This document shows positions 47,289-59,968 of a DNA stretch of 64,000 nt, one piece after another; within the stretch, counting starts at the first letter, position 1; each line of letters starts with the position of its first letter. The stretch is from Coriaria nepalensis. Taxonomy: Eukaryota; Streptophyta; Magnoliopsida; Cucurbitales; Coriariaceae. The notes under the pieces were generated by a model. That model did not search any database. It worked only from the letters and a program-made list of their open reading frames with translations, and had not been told where the DNA came from. The stretch is from the NCBI GenBank assembly GCA_027186245.1, contig CP114497.1, forward strand, positions 8,005,501 through 8,069,500, read 5' to 3'. Both the position numbers and the translations under genes were made by a program.

Positions 47289-47542
47289 TTTCTCCGATGA
47301 TAAGTATCCTTCAACCTGAAAGAGATGTGAAATAACTACGTAAAAAGAACAGAAAATGAAGAAAAAGATCAAGATAAAACAAAGCTTTGGACTTGCTTCA
47401 GACTAACCTTATTAGAATCAACCCAAGGTCGCCGAGAACAAGGAATCCATGACCATGGAGGATAAGCACAGTTAATACTTTCCCATCTTTGAACAAAAGC
47501 TAAAGCAACATTGTGAAAATCTGTAGATGATAAGAATCCCAT
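47289..47542 (-). pseudogene. ATG10: Truncated ATG10-like fragment (E2-like autophagy enzyme)
   Basis: On the minus strand an exon (47542-47408, 45 codons) encodes STDFHNVALAFVQRW and YPPWSWIPC, followed by a good donor AAG|GTTAGT. At 47315 a CAG acceptor opens in frame with VEGYLSSEK, but within about ten codons the sequence turns into unrelated DNA and soon stops. These blocks resemble the N-terminal part of plant ATG10, the E2-like enzyme that joins ATG12 to ATG5; the catalytic Cys region would lie downstream and is absent. The text just before (TGG GAT GGG A) reads Trp-Asp-Gly one base out of frame, hinting at a 1-nt insertion. A possible 5' UTR exon ends at about 49292. The identification is from motif memory. 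Confidence 0.55.
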
Positions 47543-47559
47543 CCCAGCCTAAAGAATCA

Positions 47560-49345
47560 ATCATACCTGGAATAAATTGTATTCATTACCGATTTGAGTA
47601 GGTTCAAATTACAAATGGGAAGAAGATCAATAGTAACAACTAACAAGGTTTCAATAGAGTCAGTGTGCAAAATTTTCGCCTCTAGCTTCCATACTTTGGG
47701 ATTATATGTGATATGCTTCTATCCGATATCCTGTCTGGCAGCTGATGAAACTAGAGAAGATAAAAATTGATGAGAAAAAAAGTAAAGAATTCCCGTCGTC
47801 AACATTTTCATGGTTTCAATGTGTTTCGTAGAAACTTGGAGGTTTCCATGGTAACAGACCGAGGCTTGATAGCAAGCAAAAGAGATTAAAAAAAAAGTAT
47901 TTCATTGCTTAGGGTTCTTAGAGGCTATGACATGGCAAACATCAGAAGCTAGAGATTGAGACCAAAAATGCTATACTCAATTGTGACCCCGATTGACAGC
48001 TGGAGAGTTGAACTATATCTTATCTCATGGCTCTCAGTTGTTGGTCAAGTGGTTGGTCGAAGAGTCCATTTCAATATGTTTAAAGATCATAATCAGGCTA
48101 TATTTACTGGAGATTGCTCTCTGTGTGTCAATTCCAGACCATCATAAAATGGTATAAGAGCCCATATTTCAATCTGAAACTTGAGCAAACTCCACTCCTC
48201 ACCCATACGGTTCCAAACCAAGAAAGTGACCAAAACGCAACCCTTAACACCTCAATAAATGACCATCTACCTCAAACAAACCACGATCAAAAGCATGGGA
48301 AGGGAGAAACCTAATACAAACCTCCACTTCTCCATTATTCCTAAGAAGATCACCACACAACCTCCATATATATGCCTAATTAATCTCTCCAGGTCATTGG
48401 TCCCCCTTCCCAATGCAATCCTCAAGAAAACCATGATACATAGCAATCTGAGAGAGAGAGGGGAGAGATGACAATGATATCAAGTGGTGGCATTGGTCGG
48501 AGGCATAAGTGGTGGTAAGAGTTAGGGGTGGTCGGAAGAAGCATGCGGAGAAAACTAACAAAATAAAATTGATTTATCTTAAATTAGGAGGTTAATTTAG
48601 ATTTTCTTGGTATATTTGTTAACATGCACGTGCTGGGTCAAGTTGATTTAACGATCATGTACAAGGTTTATAGTTTAGGATTTAGATTCTTCCAAGGTTT
48701 ATAGTTTTGAAAAATTATTCTTATTATTTTTTTTTTCAAGGATTTCAACTTCTTTAGAAAATTTTGTGAGTAATTTAAGCTAAGATTTTCTCACTACTTT
48801 CAGGATCTTCAACAAAATCCTTTTTTACAATCTTGGACTTATCACATAATGGATGTGGTCTTTTACAGATCAATGTGAAGACGATTAATGGCAGAGTTTG
48901 GCCAATTTGAATTTTACACTATTAGAGCTTGGCAATATGAAAATATATGAAGATTAACGTAAGATATTCTAAGGAATCAAGCAAATATAGCGAGGAAAAG
49001 AATCTTTAATTGGTTTGAGCACTACATCAAAGCCACATTTCATCCATCATTTAGCATAGATCATAAAGAATCCAGATACTTGTCCATGTAATTCTAAGCT
49101 TTGTTTCGCTTGCTATTTGAATGCGAAACAGAGAGAAAACTAATGTTTCGTGATGCATAAATTGAAAAGATTTGATTTCAGGAATATGTGATCTACTGCG
49201 ATTCATAGAAGATCATACAGAACAGAAAGAAAACAGAGACAAAAAGAATAGATGGATCCATTAAATGAGGCAGAGAGGCGAAAAGCTCTTACCCGGAAGC
49301 AGAGATGGCGGCAGAGAGTGGAAGAGAAGGAAATCTTTCGTTTCG
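47560..49345. other. Leader intron region of the ATG10-like fragment with possible LTR remnant
   Basis: No coding gene is seen. At 48150-48161 TGGTATAAGAGC resembles, at 11 of 12 bases, the initiator-Met-tRNA primer-binding site that follows a 5' copia LTR. It is followed by about 300 bp of non-AT-rich DNA and a (GA)n tract (48447-48465). At 49292-49345 (minus) a GC-richer segment ending in a GTAAGAGC donor looks like a 5' UTR exon. Confidence 0.35.
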
Positions 49346-50800
49346 TAGGCGTTTAAGCGAAGTGTTTAATATTACTAAAATACCCTTTCACGTAAAAGGG
49401 AATGAGATATCAGATATGGGGTGCTAGTGATGGGCCAATGACCCTTTCCACCAACAAGCTAATGGGCTTCGGGCAATATTTTATTCACATGTAAAATTTG
49501 TATAAACCGATCTGGGAATGGCCCGACCCGCACTTGATTATCCCTCAAACTTGAGTTCGATCCAAAAATATTTCATAAATTGGACTAAGCATACATGGTG
49601 TATGTATATATATATATATATATGCATGAAAGATATGTTTACGGGACACAATTTTTAGCATAAAGTTTTAGACTATAAATGTAATCTAAATGTTTAGAAT
49701 TATTTTAAATTTTTATACATCTAAAATAAATTTGAGAATTACATTTTTTATCATCATCATTGAAACTTAATCCAATCAGCAGCACCACCAATCTCATTTC
49801 ACCTCCGTCGGTTTATTTTAGTTGATCCGGTAGTCCGAACTCGGTTTATTTTAGTTGTTCCGGTAGTCCGAAGTTGATGTCGAATAAAGAGAGAATGTGA
49901 GATTCTTAGTTTTAAGAACTAAAAAGAACAGTTGGGCTGATCAATCTATCTAGTCTTATGAGGTTGGCGGACAAATATAGGTTGCAAGAGGTATGCCGAA
50001 AAGAATAAATGTCAATGTGAACGAAAAGGAGATGTTACAAAATAGTAATAGAGATGATCTAATTAAATAAATAATAATTATTAAAAATAAAAAAAGACAT
50101 CATGCAATAATTGTGGTTGATTAATTCTCACTAATGAAACTTTCTCAGAAATCAGCAACGGTAAGAAACATGATTGGTGATGGAGATTTTTACTTTTCAT
50201 ACTAAGAGCATAACAACCATGGCGGGGATGGAAGAAGGTTTAATCGAGAATTTTAATAATTCGGATAACGGATCGGATATCCGAAAAATTCAATTATTTG
50301 TACCATAGTCTAAATATTCTCATAGCGTAATAGATTCAACATTTATTAACGTTCTCTTAATAGTATCAACATTAGTGTATGTGTATTATTAATGACTCAG
50401 GCCCTCTTTAGCTTCCTCGTTCCCACTTCATGGGTTTTCTCCGACCATGAATTCTCTCCTCTTGTTCAACGTAAGTTTGATGACTCAAATCATCCTCGAT
50501 TCATCGGGGGGGCAAAAAATGTTTTTTTTTTTTTTTTAAGAAATTAATAATAATGATAATAATAATAATGATGATAATAAACGAAGATGAAAAAAAAAAA
50601 AAAAACCCCTTGAGAGAGAGCAACCGAGAGGGAAGAGACCGAATAGAATTACAGAGAGATCGAGCTTACGCTTAAAAAAAAAAAAATATCAGCTTCTCCA
50701 AAAACCCACGAAAATAGATCAAAAAAAGAATCACAATTTTCGAAGGGGGGAGAGAGAGAGAGAGAGAGAGAAAGCGAAAGCTCGAAGCTGCGAAGATTCG
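49346..50800. other. Intergenic DNA and ADA1 promoter
   Basis: A (TA)n run lies near 49604-49623. A short direct repeat CGGTTTATTTTAGTTG(A/T)TCCGGTAGTCCGAA occurs twice (about 49808 and 49841). (AAT/GAT)n microsatellites lie near 50545-50580, and a long (GA)n tract at 50750-50772 belongs to the ADA1 leader. No gene is seen. Confidence 0.45.
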
Positions 50801-51502
50801 GAAGCAGCTACAGTGAAGGTTCTTCTTCTTTGCAAAATTCTGGTCGAGTTCGTTAAGGTTTCTATCAATCAATATCCAAACTCTCATCTTTTTTCCTTTT
50901 TTAAATTCAAATATACTTTCTCCTGCTTCATTTTGCTGCGCTTTTCTGTTCGGTTTTTCAGTTTTTTTTTTTTTTTTTTCTCTACTCCTTCTCTGGTCTC
51001 CTTTAGCTTCAATTAGTCCTACTCATTGATCTCTCTGTATTTATCTCTTCGAATTTTTAGTTCTTTATTCAAGTTCAGAGCGGAGAAGGAATTGAATTGT
51101 GCGGGGACGGGATGGCAGTCAATTGACGATTCAGAGCAGTTCTTCAACGACCAACCTTGGCCTTTCTTCTTCTTCACTTGTGCTTATTGATTTCAACCTA
51201 GGGCTTTATTTGCATTCAATTCTGCTTGATTTAAAGGCAACTCTTTTTCTTTGAGGGAGTGAGTTATGTACGCCAGTTTGATCTTTAGGGTTTTGGTTTT
51301 GGTTTTAGACTACATGAGATTTGTGCCTGCATTGTTTACGTTTTCTGGGTGAGTGAATATGGGATTGTTTGGACATAGGATTACTGTAATCCTGTTTTTT
51401 GGTTATTTTGAAACAGAATAACTGTAATTTGGATTTAGGAATTGGGGTTTTTGGTTCATAGATTCTTTATAAATCAGTGTATGAATCCAGATTGTTGAGG
51501 CA

Positions 51503-52657
51503 ATGCCACCTCAACAGATCCCGAGAATCGATTTGGGTGAATTGAAAGCTCACATAGTGAAGAAGCTCGGACCCGACAAGTCAAAACAGTACTTCTACTA
51601 CTTGACTAGGTTCTTGAGCCAGAAATTGGGCAAGAAGGAGTTCGATAAATCATGTATCCGTTTGCTAGGTGGGGGAAATCTTCACCTACACAATCACCTA
51701 ATCCGGTCTATTTTGAAGAATGCCTGTCAATCCAAAGCCCCAACTCTAAAATCCAGTACACATGTTACTAACAGTTCACCTGTTCGGGAAGATGGGTCTT
51801 ACCCGAATCAGAGTCAAAATATGATGGGACCCATTTGGTCAAATGGGGTCTTGCCTGTTTCCCCGCAGAAGGGTAAGTCCGGGATATGTGATCGGAAGCT
51901 CAAAGACAGTCAGCAGACCTCTCTCGGCTTGAATGGGAAGGTGGGACATGTGTCATCACATCATTGGTCCAGTTTGGAAAATGGCGATGCACGAACTCAG
52001 TTTGACTATAAGAGACCTATGGAGAATCCGGAACCCGTTGCTGAACTACCAGAGAAAGTTGTAACAGAAAAACCAGAAGATGTAGAAGAAGGTGAAGCTT
52101 CGCACTTGTTTCAAAGTCCTATACTAGCACCTCTGGGAATTCCTTTCCTCTCGCCTAGTGTAGGTGGGGCCCAGACACCCATTCCCATTGGTTATAATGG
52201 TGAATATGTTAGCGGTTACGGAAGTGGGGAATTGCCCGGAACAGAGATGTTAAGAAAACGGATGAAGCAAATTGCTTTGGCGAATGGACTAGCAGGGGGT
52301 GTTTCTGTGAATTGTGCAAATTTGTTGAATAATATGTTGGATTTGTACCTCAAGGGGTTGATCCGGTCTTCTGTAGGGTTGGTAGCGCCAGATTCTTCAC
52401 AAGAGGAGCAGAGAAAGAGCAGCCTTGGTCAACACAAACTGCCTGCGGTGAGTCAAGGGGGAAAGGGTATAAACGGAATTTGGCCGAATAATTACAGTAA
52501 CAACAACAATAATCACTTGCAGCAGCATATGCAGAGTAGCCACAGATCGATATCATTACATGATTTCAAAGTAGCAATGGAGCTTAATCCGAAGCAGCTC
52601 GGGGAAGACTGGCCTGTGTTGCTTGAGAAAATCAGCATGCGTTCATTTGAGCAATGA
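51503..52657 (+). CDS. SAGA complex subunit, ADA1/HFI1 (SAGA-Tad1 domain) type, 384 aa
   Basis: A single coding exon; a leader intron between about 50816 and the ATG is likely. The N-terminal block DLGELKAHIVKKLGPDKSKQ followed by YFYYLTRFLSQKLGKKEFDKSCIRLLG and LHNHLIRSILKNAC is the conserved start of the plant SAGA-Tad1 family. A second conserved helical block lies at about residues 248-300 (LRKRMKQIALANGL, VNCANLLNNMLDLYLKGLI), followed by DFKVAMELNPKQLGEDWPVLLEKISMRSFEQ at the C-terminus. The linker is Ser/Pro- and Asn-rich (NNYSNNNNNH). ADA1 has a histone-like fold and helps assemble the SAGA histone acetyltransferase coactivator in the nucleus. The positional counterpart is At4g31440 (from memory). 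Confidence 0.9.
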   Translation: MPPQQIPRIDLGELKAHIVKKLGPDKSKQYFYYLTRFLSQKLGKKEFDKSCIRLLGGGNLHLHNHLIRSILKNACQSKAPTLKSSTHVTNSSPVREDGSYPNQSQNMMGPIWSNGVLPVSPQKGKSGICDRKLKDSQQTSLGLNGKVGHVSSHHWSSLENGDARTQFDYKRPMENPEPVAELPEKVVTEKPEDVEEGEASHLFQSPILAPLGIPFLSPSVGGAQTPIPIGYNGEYVSGYGSGELPGTEMLRKRMKQIALANGLAGGVSVNCANLLNNMLDLYLKGLIRSSVGLVAPDSSQEEQRKSSLGQHKLPAVSQGGKGINGIWPNNYSNNNNNHLQQHMQSSHRSISLHDFKVAMELNPKQLGEDWPVLLEKISMRSFEQ

Positions 52658-53099
52658 CTATAACATAACCACTATTTGATTATTACCGGGGTTGATCCGA
52701 GAAGGGCGGGTCCCACTTTGCTTGCTTGTGGAAGTTGTTTAAGAGGGTGACTGGCAGTATGGCAGGTCTGTGGTTTAATTTTGCCATCTTCTGGGTATCG
52801 AGTTGCTCTTTGGTGTAACTTTATGGTTAAATGAGGTGAAAATCCGGAAAAAGTTTTGCAGGTACTACTGTTGTATAGCTTGGTGAAAGGGTTTAAGAAA
52901 ACGAAAAGGGAAAAAAAAAACTCACTTTGTTGTTAGATTTTAGCAGGGCTATCATGTATTCTCACAACCTGAGAAATTGATTGGAATTCTAATATGAATA
53001 ATAGATTGACATCAGTTTTCCTTCCTCTTTTTTCTGGTGTAAAAGTAAATTTAAAGGCAACTAATTAGCCTTCACAATACGGCACAACACGGGGGAGAG

Positions 53100-53560
53100 C
53101 GGCTTCACCCCCACCTTATCTTCCACACCATGATTCTCCTCCGTTCCAAGCTAAGAGTAGCCCAAGACGGATCCTCCGCCGTAGCTTGGCCACCCAATTG
53201 TTGGTAATGCCGAAGTTAGCAGCAAAACCAATGATCAACTACCCTGATTCATCTCGGATAAGTCCACCACATCCAGCTTGACAAGGATTCCCTTTTGTTG
53301 CATCAGAATTTATCTTCACTCTACCCCGCCCAGGCTTCAATCAGTTCGTCACAATCTCGGTGGCATCTCTACCGGCTTGACTCGGCTTCTCTATCCAAGA
53401 GAGATAGTAAGAAGGCACCATACTATTAATATGGACATTATGTGACGTTAGAGCCATTCTTTAACATCTAGAGAAGTAGAAATTTACGACCTCTTCATGT
53501 CCCTCCAAGAAATTATCGCAAATCTTCCTTACGTACACTTGACAGTTCGCGAGGAAGATG
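53100..53560 (-). mobile_element. LINE-type RNase H (RVT_3) relic
   Basis: On the minus strand, broken frames read CQVYVRKICDNFLEGHEE, then PSYYLSWIEKPSQAGRDATE, then KPGRGRVKINSDATKGNPCQ, AGCGGLIRDESG (then a stop) LIIGFAANFGITNN. This is the RNase H-like domain at the end of plant LINE reverse transcriptases, with the family's 'VK.N.DG..KGNP...GGGG..RD..G' pattern. It contains at least three stops, and the Gly after Asp is Ala. It is a dead fragment lying between two convergent genes. Confidence 0.75.
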
Positions 53561-54035
53561 AACCCCTGTTTCAGCTCCATTGTTACGTACCTTCCATGTA
53601 TTCGAATTCGCAAGTCCTCTAGAATGTCTAATATTTTCTCTCTGTGGTTGTCTTTTTTTTTCTTATGTCTGTTTTATAATGATTTTCTTTGACAAGATGC
53701 CAAAACAAGCTGAATCTAATCCGGACCAAGATATTAGTTTTATGTTGTTGAAATTTGAACTCAGATATTATTTTTGATATGTAACCAGAAAAGGACAGAC
53801 GTCTAAATGAGAAGAATAAGTCCAGCAATTTCTTTCATTCACAAACTGGATCTAAATGACCTTTTTTTCCACACGACACAGCCATTAACAAGCATGGTTT
53901 TATTTGATGACTGAGATAGTGGGGAGAGATCTGCTATGTACATTATCCAACAGAAGATGATGAGATATTGTGATGTTCTTAGATTTGTACAAATGTAAAA
54001 GAGGCGGTCAATGATCTCCTCTCATGCATCTGATT
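53561..54035. other. Intergenic DNA, 3' side of the RING-H2 gene
   Basis: AT-rich DNA between the LINE relic and the stop codon of the minus-strand RING-H2 gene. It includes that gene's 3' UTR. No further gene is seen. Confidence 0.4.
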
Positions 54036-56203
54036 CTAAAGAACTGAATTGTGAGGGGTCGGAGACGTTGCCATGGATCCGGCTGTTGTTTTGCAGATGG
54101 GACACCAGTTCTTTTGCCTTAGCCATTGTTTTACACAGACAACATGAAAGCTATGCTCGCATTGTAGCTTCCCAATTTTATCTCCAATTACGTACTCTTC
54201 CTGCAGAAGAAGGTTGCAAAAGAAAAACAAAAGCACATATCCTTTCTTAAAACAAATTCAATGAGCTAACTACAAGATATGCCTTGATCATAATTTTATT
54301 TGCCAACCTCATAACCAATTGCTCAAACCTTCATTTTAACTATACGCAAAAGTTTATTCAATAAGCTCACAACTTGATCTAAACAATTGAAATACAGTAA
54401 GGAAAGAGTTTTCGGAGGAGACCTGGCAGATGCAACATTTAACATCATCCTTATCCTCACGAGAGCATAGAGTTGTATCTTCTAGTGGTCTAAGCTGATA
54501 GATGCTACTCTCGAGGCATTGCACTAATGCTTCTTCTGTCAAAGCTGTGCTCACAGTGCCCATTCTGTCTTCTAGAGCTAACAGTTCCTGCCACGCATAG
54601 CAGTAAGATTGAACCCATGAAAGGTAGTCCGTCCTCTCAAATTTGTAGGAGATATATTTTTGGAGAAAATAACAAACCTCGTATGACATGTTATCAATGT
54701 CCAGCCTCATGTCTCTGTGCTGGTCATAGAAGCTTAAGCTATTAAGAAAGAGATTGGATTCCAGGAGAATTACTTGCTGCAGACCCAAAAATTTCCTTGA
54801 TGATCATATCTTTTTATCAAAAAATTAATTAATTAGCCGATCTAGTGAAAATATTTAAAAAGCAACCTACCTCATATGTTAGTTCTTCATCTTGTTCAAT
54901 CCTCTCAAGTGCCATCAACACCTACATAAGTTTTTTTTTTTTTTTTCCTTTTCTTAACCTTCTAATTATAAGAAATAATGAAGGTGTATCATTCCATAGA
55001 AGCCTAGGAAAGTAACGTATCACTAAGATAAGAAAGTACCTCTGCAATACCATCGATATTGTAATGCCGGAAACTCTCCCGATTCATTAAAGAGCGGGTA
55101 AATCCAACTTCCCCAGGACTTTCTGGTCTAGTATCACGTCCATTTGAATGACTGGAGGTCAAATCTGAAGATAATTGACGAGATGAACTTGGGGCATTCA
55201 CATCAGTAGAGATATGCGGTCTAGAAATCTCTGAGATCATTATAGGGGACTCATTTAGAGAGAGACTACTTTCAGTGGTGAGACATGACGACCTGTTATG
55301 CCCACTAACTGATCTCCTAGTCCTAACAGATGATGCAACCCCATTTTGCCTGTGAGGAAGGATATTATTCCTTGCTCCTGAGGAATCAGACATGGAGATT
55401 CTATAACTATAACTAGTATTCCTTCCTTCCAAGGATGACCAGCTAGTCTTCTTTCCTTTAGCGGCAGAACTACTTTCTGCTTCAGAATTCCTAATTTTAT
55501 TAGTTGCTTCCTTCCTTCTAGTCAGGTTTGAATTCGATGAAGAAGAGGAACCCAAGTGGATGCTGTCAGATATTGATTTCAATCCAAAGTTCTTCCCAGC
55601 ATGAGTTGATTGCTCAGGGAGTTTAGAGCTAATAGAAGAAGCAGAATAACCCACTGGGGTATTGTGATTTCTTAACCCTGATCGTTGAATGTAATACGTT
55701 CTCTTAGACCTTACATTTGATGCTATGCTAGAGCTTCCAACATCTAGCAGCATAGTCTCAGTAGAATGGGGGCTTTTGGAGCCAAGATTAAGGCCTCTCT
55801 GGATTTTTTGAGGTGGAGGGATTAGTTCAGTAACTTCTGGCTCATCTTGCATGCTGCTAGTCTCAGATGAATCCGTTTCTAACCCGGAAGGTAACTTTCT
55901 ATGGAACCCAATGACAGATTTCTTGGGATTGCTTACGGTGGAGGAGGTTCTAGAGGAGCTTCTTATTATTTCTTTCCCATGAGAAGGTCGGAAAGATGGT
56001 GCTGTAGATTTTGCTTTCTCAAAGTAACTACCTTCAGTACCTTGCATACCTCTTGCAGAATTCAGTCTACCACTACAGCCAAGCCGGTTACAAAATTGAC
56101 CACTTCGATCTCTATTATTAGCTCTATCCCTCAGAACAAGACCAAATTCCTTTCTAGGTGCAACGACCTCATTAGCAGCTCTTTTTCCAGAATACGCATC
56201 CAT
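54036..56203 (-). CDS. RING-H2 E3 ubiquitin ligase-like protein, 547 aa
   Basis: Five coding exons on the minus strand: 56203-55040, 54921-54871, 54776-54678, 54587-54423, 54200-54036 (548 codons with stop, all in frame). The first 388 residues are low-complexity, Ser/Asn/Arg-rich and probably disordered. Then come VLMALERIEQDEELTYEQV, LSFYDQHRDMRLDIDNMSYE and ELLALEDRMGTVSTALTEEAL, the region preceding the RING in this plant family. The C-terminal RING-H2 is C-C-I-C-Q-x(14)-C-E-H-x-F-H-x2-C-x3-W-L-x4-W-C-P-I-C (about residues 489-532), split by the last intron after CCICQ. The likely role is E2 recruitment for substrate ubiquitination; the substrate is unknown. An acceptor at about 56235 shows a leader intron reaching a distant 5' UTR exon near 57900-58010. 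Positional counterparts are At4g31450/At5g24870 (from memory). Confidence 0.92.
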
Positions 56204-58010
56204 GTATTATGATATGCATATACAATTCGACTCTGCAACAATAAAAGCAAAGCCTGCTTGATTCAATAACAAATCTTGCTTTGATATTATTTATACCAAG
56301 TTAATATGAAAAGCAAAGATCAAAATATATCAGGACTAGATATTCATTTTCTTTTGGTCAAAATCAGGACTAGATATTGGATTATTAGAATTTAGTAACA
56401 AAAATTATCACAAGTTTCAGTCTGAACTACTAATATAATGAACAAAGCTATTCTCTACAGTGATAGTATCACTAATCAATCTTTCAGATTGCAATTTGTT
56501 TCCTAACCAGATTTAATAGTTGCAGAAGGCATGATGAGCAAACTATATGTCCAATCAAAATCAGACAAGGAATATCTTAATACAGCTCCTAAATTATTGG
56601 GGGGGGGGGGGGGGGAATAAAAAAGAGAAAATGAAATACAAACACACTTCAGTCTAAATTTAGGAAGTTTGTTCCAATGACAAAATCAAAGTACTGGGGA
56701 CGGTAACACTTCCTTTGAAGAAATCAAAGGACAAGCTTTAAGTTTTTGTTTTTGTTTTTTTTTTTCCATTTCCTTTATTTGAAAATATTTTGTCTACTTG
56801 TTGCTTCTAAATTCACATCTTGAAGAGCAAAGGCTCTTCAAACAGAGAAGCAAGAGTCAGAAAAACGTGCAAGCCAATAAAACTGAATATATGTGGGAAG
56901 ACGGCATATAGCTTGGTGCCAATATCCGTGTGGCTGACCTCGAAAGCATCAGACATGGGCTTTTAAATGATGGGGAGTATGATGATGAGAAATGAGAAAT
57001 GAAAAATAAAAATTACCAAAACAGAGCAATCACAGAAACAAAAAGAATAAGAAATAAATATATATATTCCAAACAAGAGAACATAGAAAACTTTTGTATA
57101 TGGAAAAATTAATGGCAAAAAACGAAAACTGATAATTGATCTTCTTATAACATAAAAAAGGAGAAACAAAAGAAGGAGAGATTAAAAAAGTAACTAAGGA
57201 ACCCATACAGAGAAATAAGGCCCAAAAGCTTTGCTTGAATTATTGTCCACACTATGTTTCAACTCTCTATGCTTTTTATGCTAAAAAAAAGGAAAAAAAA
57301 GAAAAAAAAAATAGAGAGAACAGAACTTCTCTCCGTGATTTAAGCTCAAAAAAAGATGTCAATATCAATAACAAGAAAAATCCTCTTGTCCTCCTCTTTT
57401 GAGCTCTACCATGCATCCTTTTCCAATCATGCTAAGAATTTTCATAGAGATTACTAAACTGAAATTTCAGAAAGAATAAAGAAACTAATTGAGTCGTCAT
57501 CCGATGAAAGGGAAAAAACAAACACGAAAAAATATTATTTAAACTCAGGAAACATTCAATAGAATCAAAATATCATACAAAAATCATATCAAAACGAAGA
57601 GAAACCAATACACGATATTCCCCAAACTCCAGTTAATAGAGAGAGAGAAAAAAAAAGATCAAAAAAACAGCTCGCATCCACAAGAACACTCGGACACTCG
57701 GAGGAAATCGATTCAAACACAAAACCGATTCAATATTCTCGAAAGAGAATCAATATCACAAAACTCAATTCCGATCATTTCAATTTCCAGGGAAAGCAAA
57801 AAGAAGAACAATCAAGACCATGAGACGAAAGCAACATGAATCAAAAACCAAAGCTCGGAATATGAAATCGGTAGAAAGTTTCTTCCTTAAAATTCTACCT
57901 CCTCTTCGCACCTTCCTCGCTTAGAAGAACGATAATCAGAAAGCAAAAACTCTGAGGCCCTCCAGGAAAAATTTTCAGAGAGATAGAGAGAGAGAGAGAG
58001 AGAGAGGGAG
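56204..58010 (-). other. 5' UTR and long leader intron of the RING-H2 gene
   Basis: A short leader exon (about 56204-56234) follows an acceptor TTGTTGCAG. The upstream first exon is probably near 57890-58010, which carries a (CT)n tract on the minus strand. The intron is about 1.65 kb and includes a 17-base G run (56599-56615). No other gene is recognised. Confidence 0.5.
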
Positions 58011-59926
58011 CTGAGCAAAAAACGTGGATTTAAAGAGCTTCCTAACATTAGTCCTTTCTATAAAGGAGTCGAATATGGTGCAGTCACACTCATTTGTGCG
58101 AAGGTGGATTAGACGAAACATCAGCCGTTTGATTACTATTGTGGGGACAAGTTTAGACATGAACGGCGGATGATTAATCGATTATTCTTTCATATTACAA
58201 TAATAATAAAGGAAAGAGAAATTCAGACTGTAATTATTTTAATTGTATTTAGATAAATAATTATAAGAGTCGTAATTATGTGATCGGAAATGAAGAAGAA
58301 GGAAACGACATGTAGCTTCAGCTCCTGCCTCTTTTCTTTTTTCCTTTTTTTGTGTCGATGTATTTTTTCACTAAGAAATTAAAATATTTGCATAATAAAT
58401 AAAATAAATGGATTATAACCTGAAGTGATGTGATTGGCTGGGCTCACAACTAAGTTAGGGACCATATTCGTATTTATTTATCCTGATTAAGACATTTCTT
58501 AAGCATGTATTAAGCACTAATTACATTATTACAATAAATTCCTAAACTTTGAAAAAGCAAAAAAAAAAAAAAAAAGGAAAAAGCAAATAATAATAATAAG
58601 ATATTTAACACATATTTATGTTTAATCTTTTTTTATGATAAATAATATAATATATGATAATAATATTTATAATTATAATGAGATTTAATTTTACAGTATA
58701 TTAATTAAATATTAATAAATAGATAAATAGATAAATGAAAATAATAAAATAGGAAAAATATTATGTATTTTAGGTAGTACTTTACTTTAGGAGTTACAAT
58801 CTGGAAAGTGTTGAGAAAATGATTAGATTAGATTAGATTAGATGAACTAAGTCTCCACTAAAGCTATAGCTCATGTCCATCAAAACTGGCATCTTCTTGA
58901 TTGCAATCCATACCACCAGGTCTAGGCTGGTATTGAATTTAATTAATCAACTTCCATTACTTGAAAAGGATGTTCATTTTTAAGTATATATTATCTTCCT
59001 GCTATCTCGTACATTATACTATATTTAACAGTGAACCGATCAATCGATAATGTAAAATTAACATTAAGTTTATTATTATTATTATTTAATACAATCACAA
59101 AGTAAGACTAAAACCCTGATTGATTATATTCATATTGAATCGGGTCAATAAGTTTCATCTCTAATGATTGAATTCTGATCTCAGACGAACACACAAGAAC
59201 TATGTAGGAGTATGACTGCCGAGAGGAAAAGAAAGAGAGGATGTATCTTATTGAGCACCTACCTACCTACCCCTTTCCACTTTGGAATGTATGTGATAGT
59301 GTGTGCTTTGTTCAAATTGGCTACCGAACACTAAGATAAGCACAATAGATCATAAAGAAACGGGAAGGAGAAAAAACATGAGTAATTCAATGACTGCTGC
59401 TGCTGCTTTTTCTTGCCTCAAAATTAATTGAAGTTTAGAACTTGGGTTAGGACACTAGAATATAGTCAAACTGAGCTGTTGATGAAAAGACGTGTGGTTT
59501 GGGTAAAACCCTCTTTGATTGAAATTCGGACACAACCAATTTCCAAAGAAACAAAGTCAAGGGTTACCAGAAAACCCATAAATACGGTTTGACTTTGTCA
59601 TTTAGTTTATGGTCAATTCCAAGCGTGTGAATGTGATCGCATTTTGTAAGATAAGATCATTTCATAGATGGGTTCGTAAGAAAAAGAAGAGTATCCAGAA
59701 ATTTCCCCTCATAAATGATAAGATGCCAAATAATTTGCAAGTAGAGAATATTCCTCATCTTCTTTCGTAGTCGGAATCTAACATCTACGCGCTTCACACG
59801 CGAAGTATGGAAGATTCCAACCTCCGACCACCATTTTCTTTCTTCTAGAATCTAGACCCTTCCCCGATTTTTCCAGACACCAAATCCGAACCTTCTCTCT
59901 TATTCTCTCTCTCCCTCTCTCTCTCC

Positions 59927-59959
<33 letters not shown>
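58011..59959. other. Intergenic DNA between divergent RING-H2 and zinc-ribbon genes
   Basis: AT-rich DNA with an A run near 58560-58575, a TTAGA-unit microsatellite (about 58824-58843), and a (CT)n tract running into (TA)n (about 59898-59960) just before the TATA box. No gene is seen. Confidence 0.45.
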
Positions 59960-59963
<4 letters not shown>

Positions 59964-59968
59964 AATAG
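59960..59968 (+). promoter_or_regulatory. TATA box of the zinc-ribbon gene
   Basis: TATAAATAG ends a (TA)n run following a (CT)n tract, 129 bp upstream of the start codon. Confidence 0.6.

Noticed and set aside
53628..53828. Open frames in the ADA1-RING intergenic region
   Set aside because: Short, AT-driven, no domain, and next to a LINE relic.
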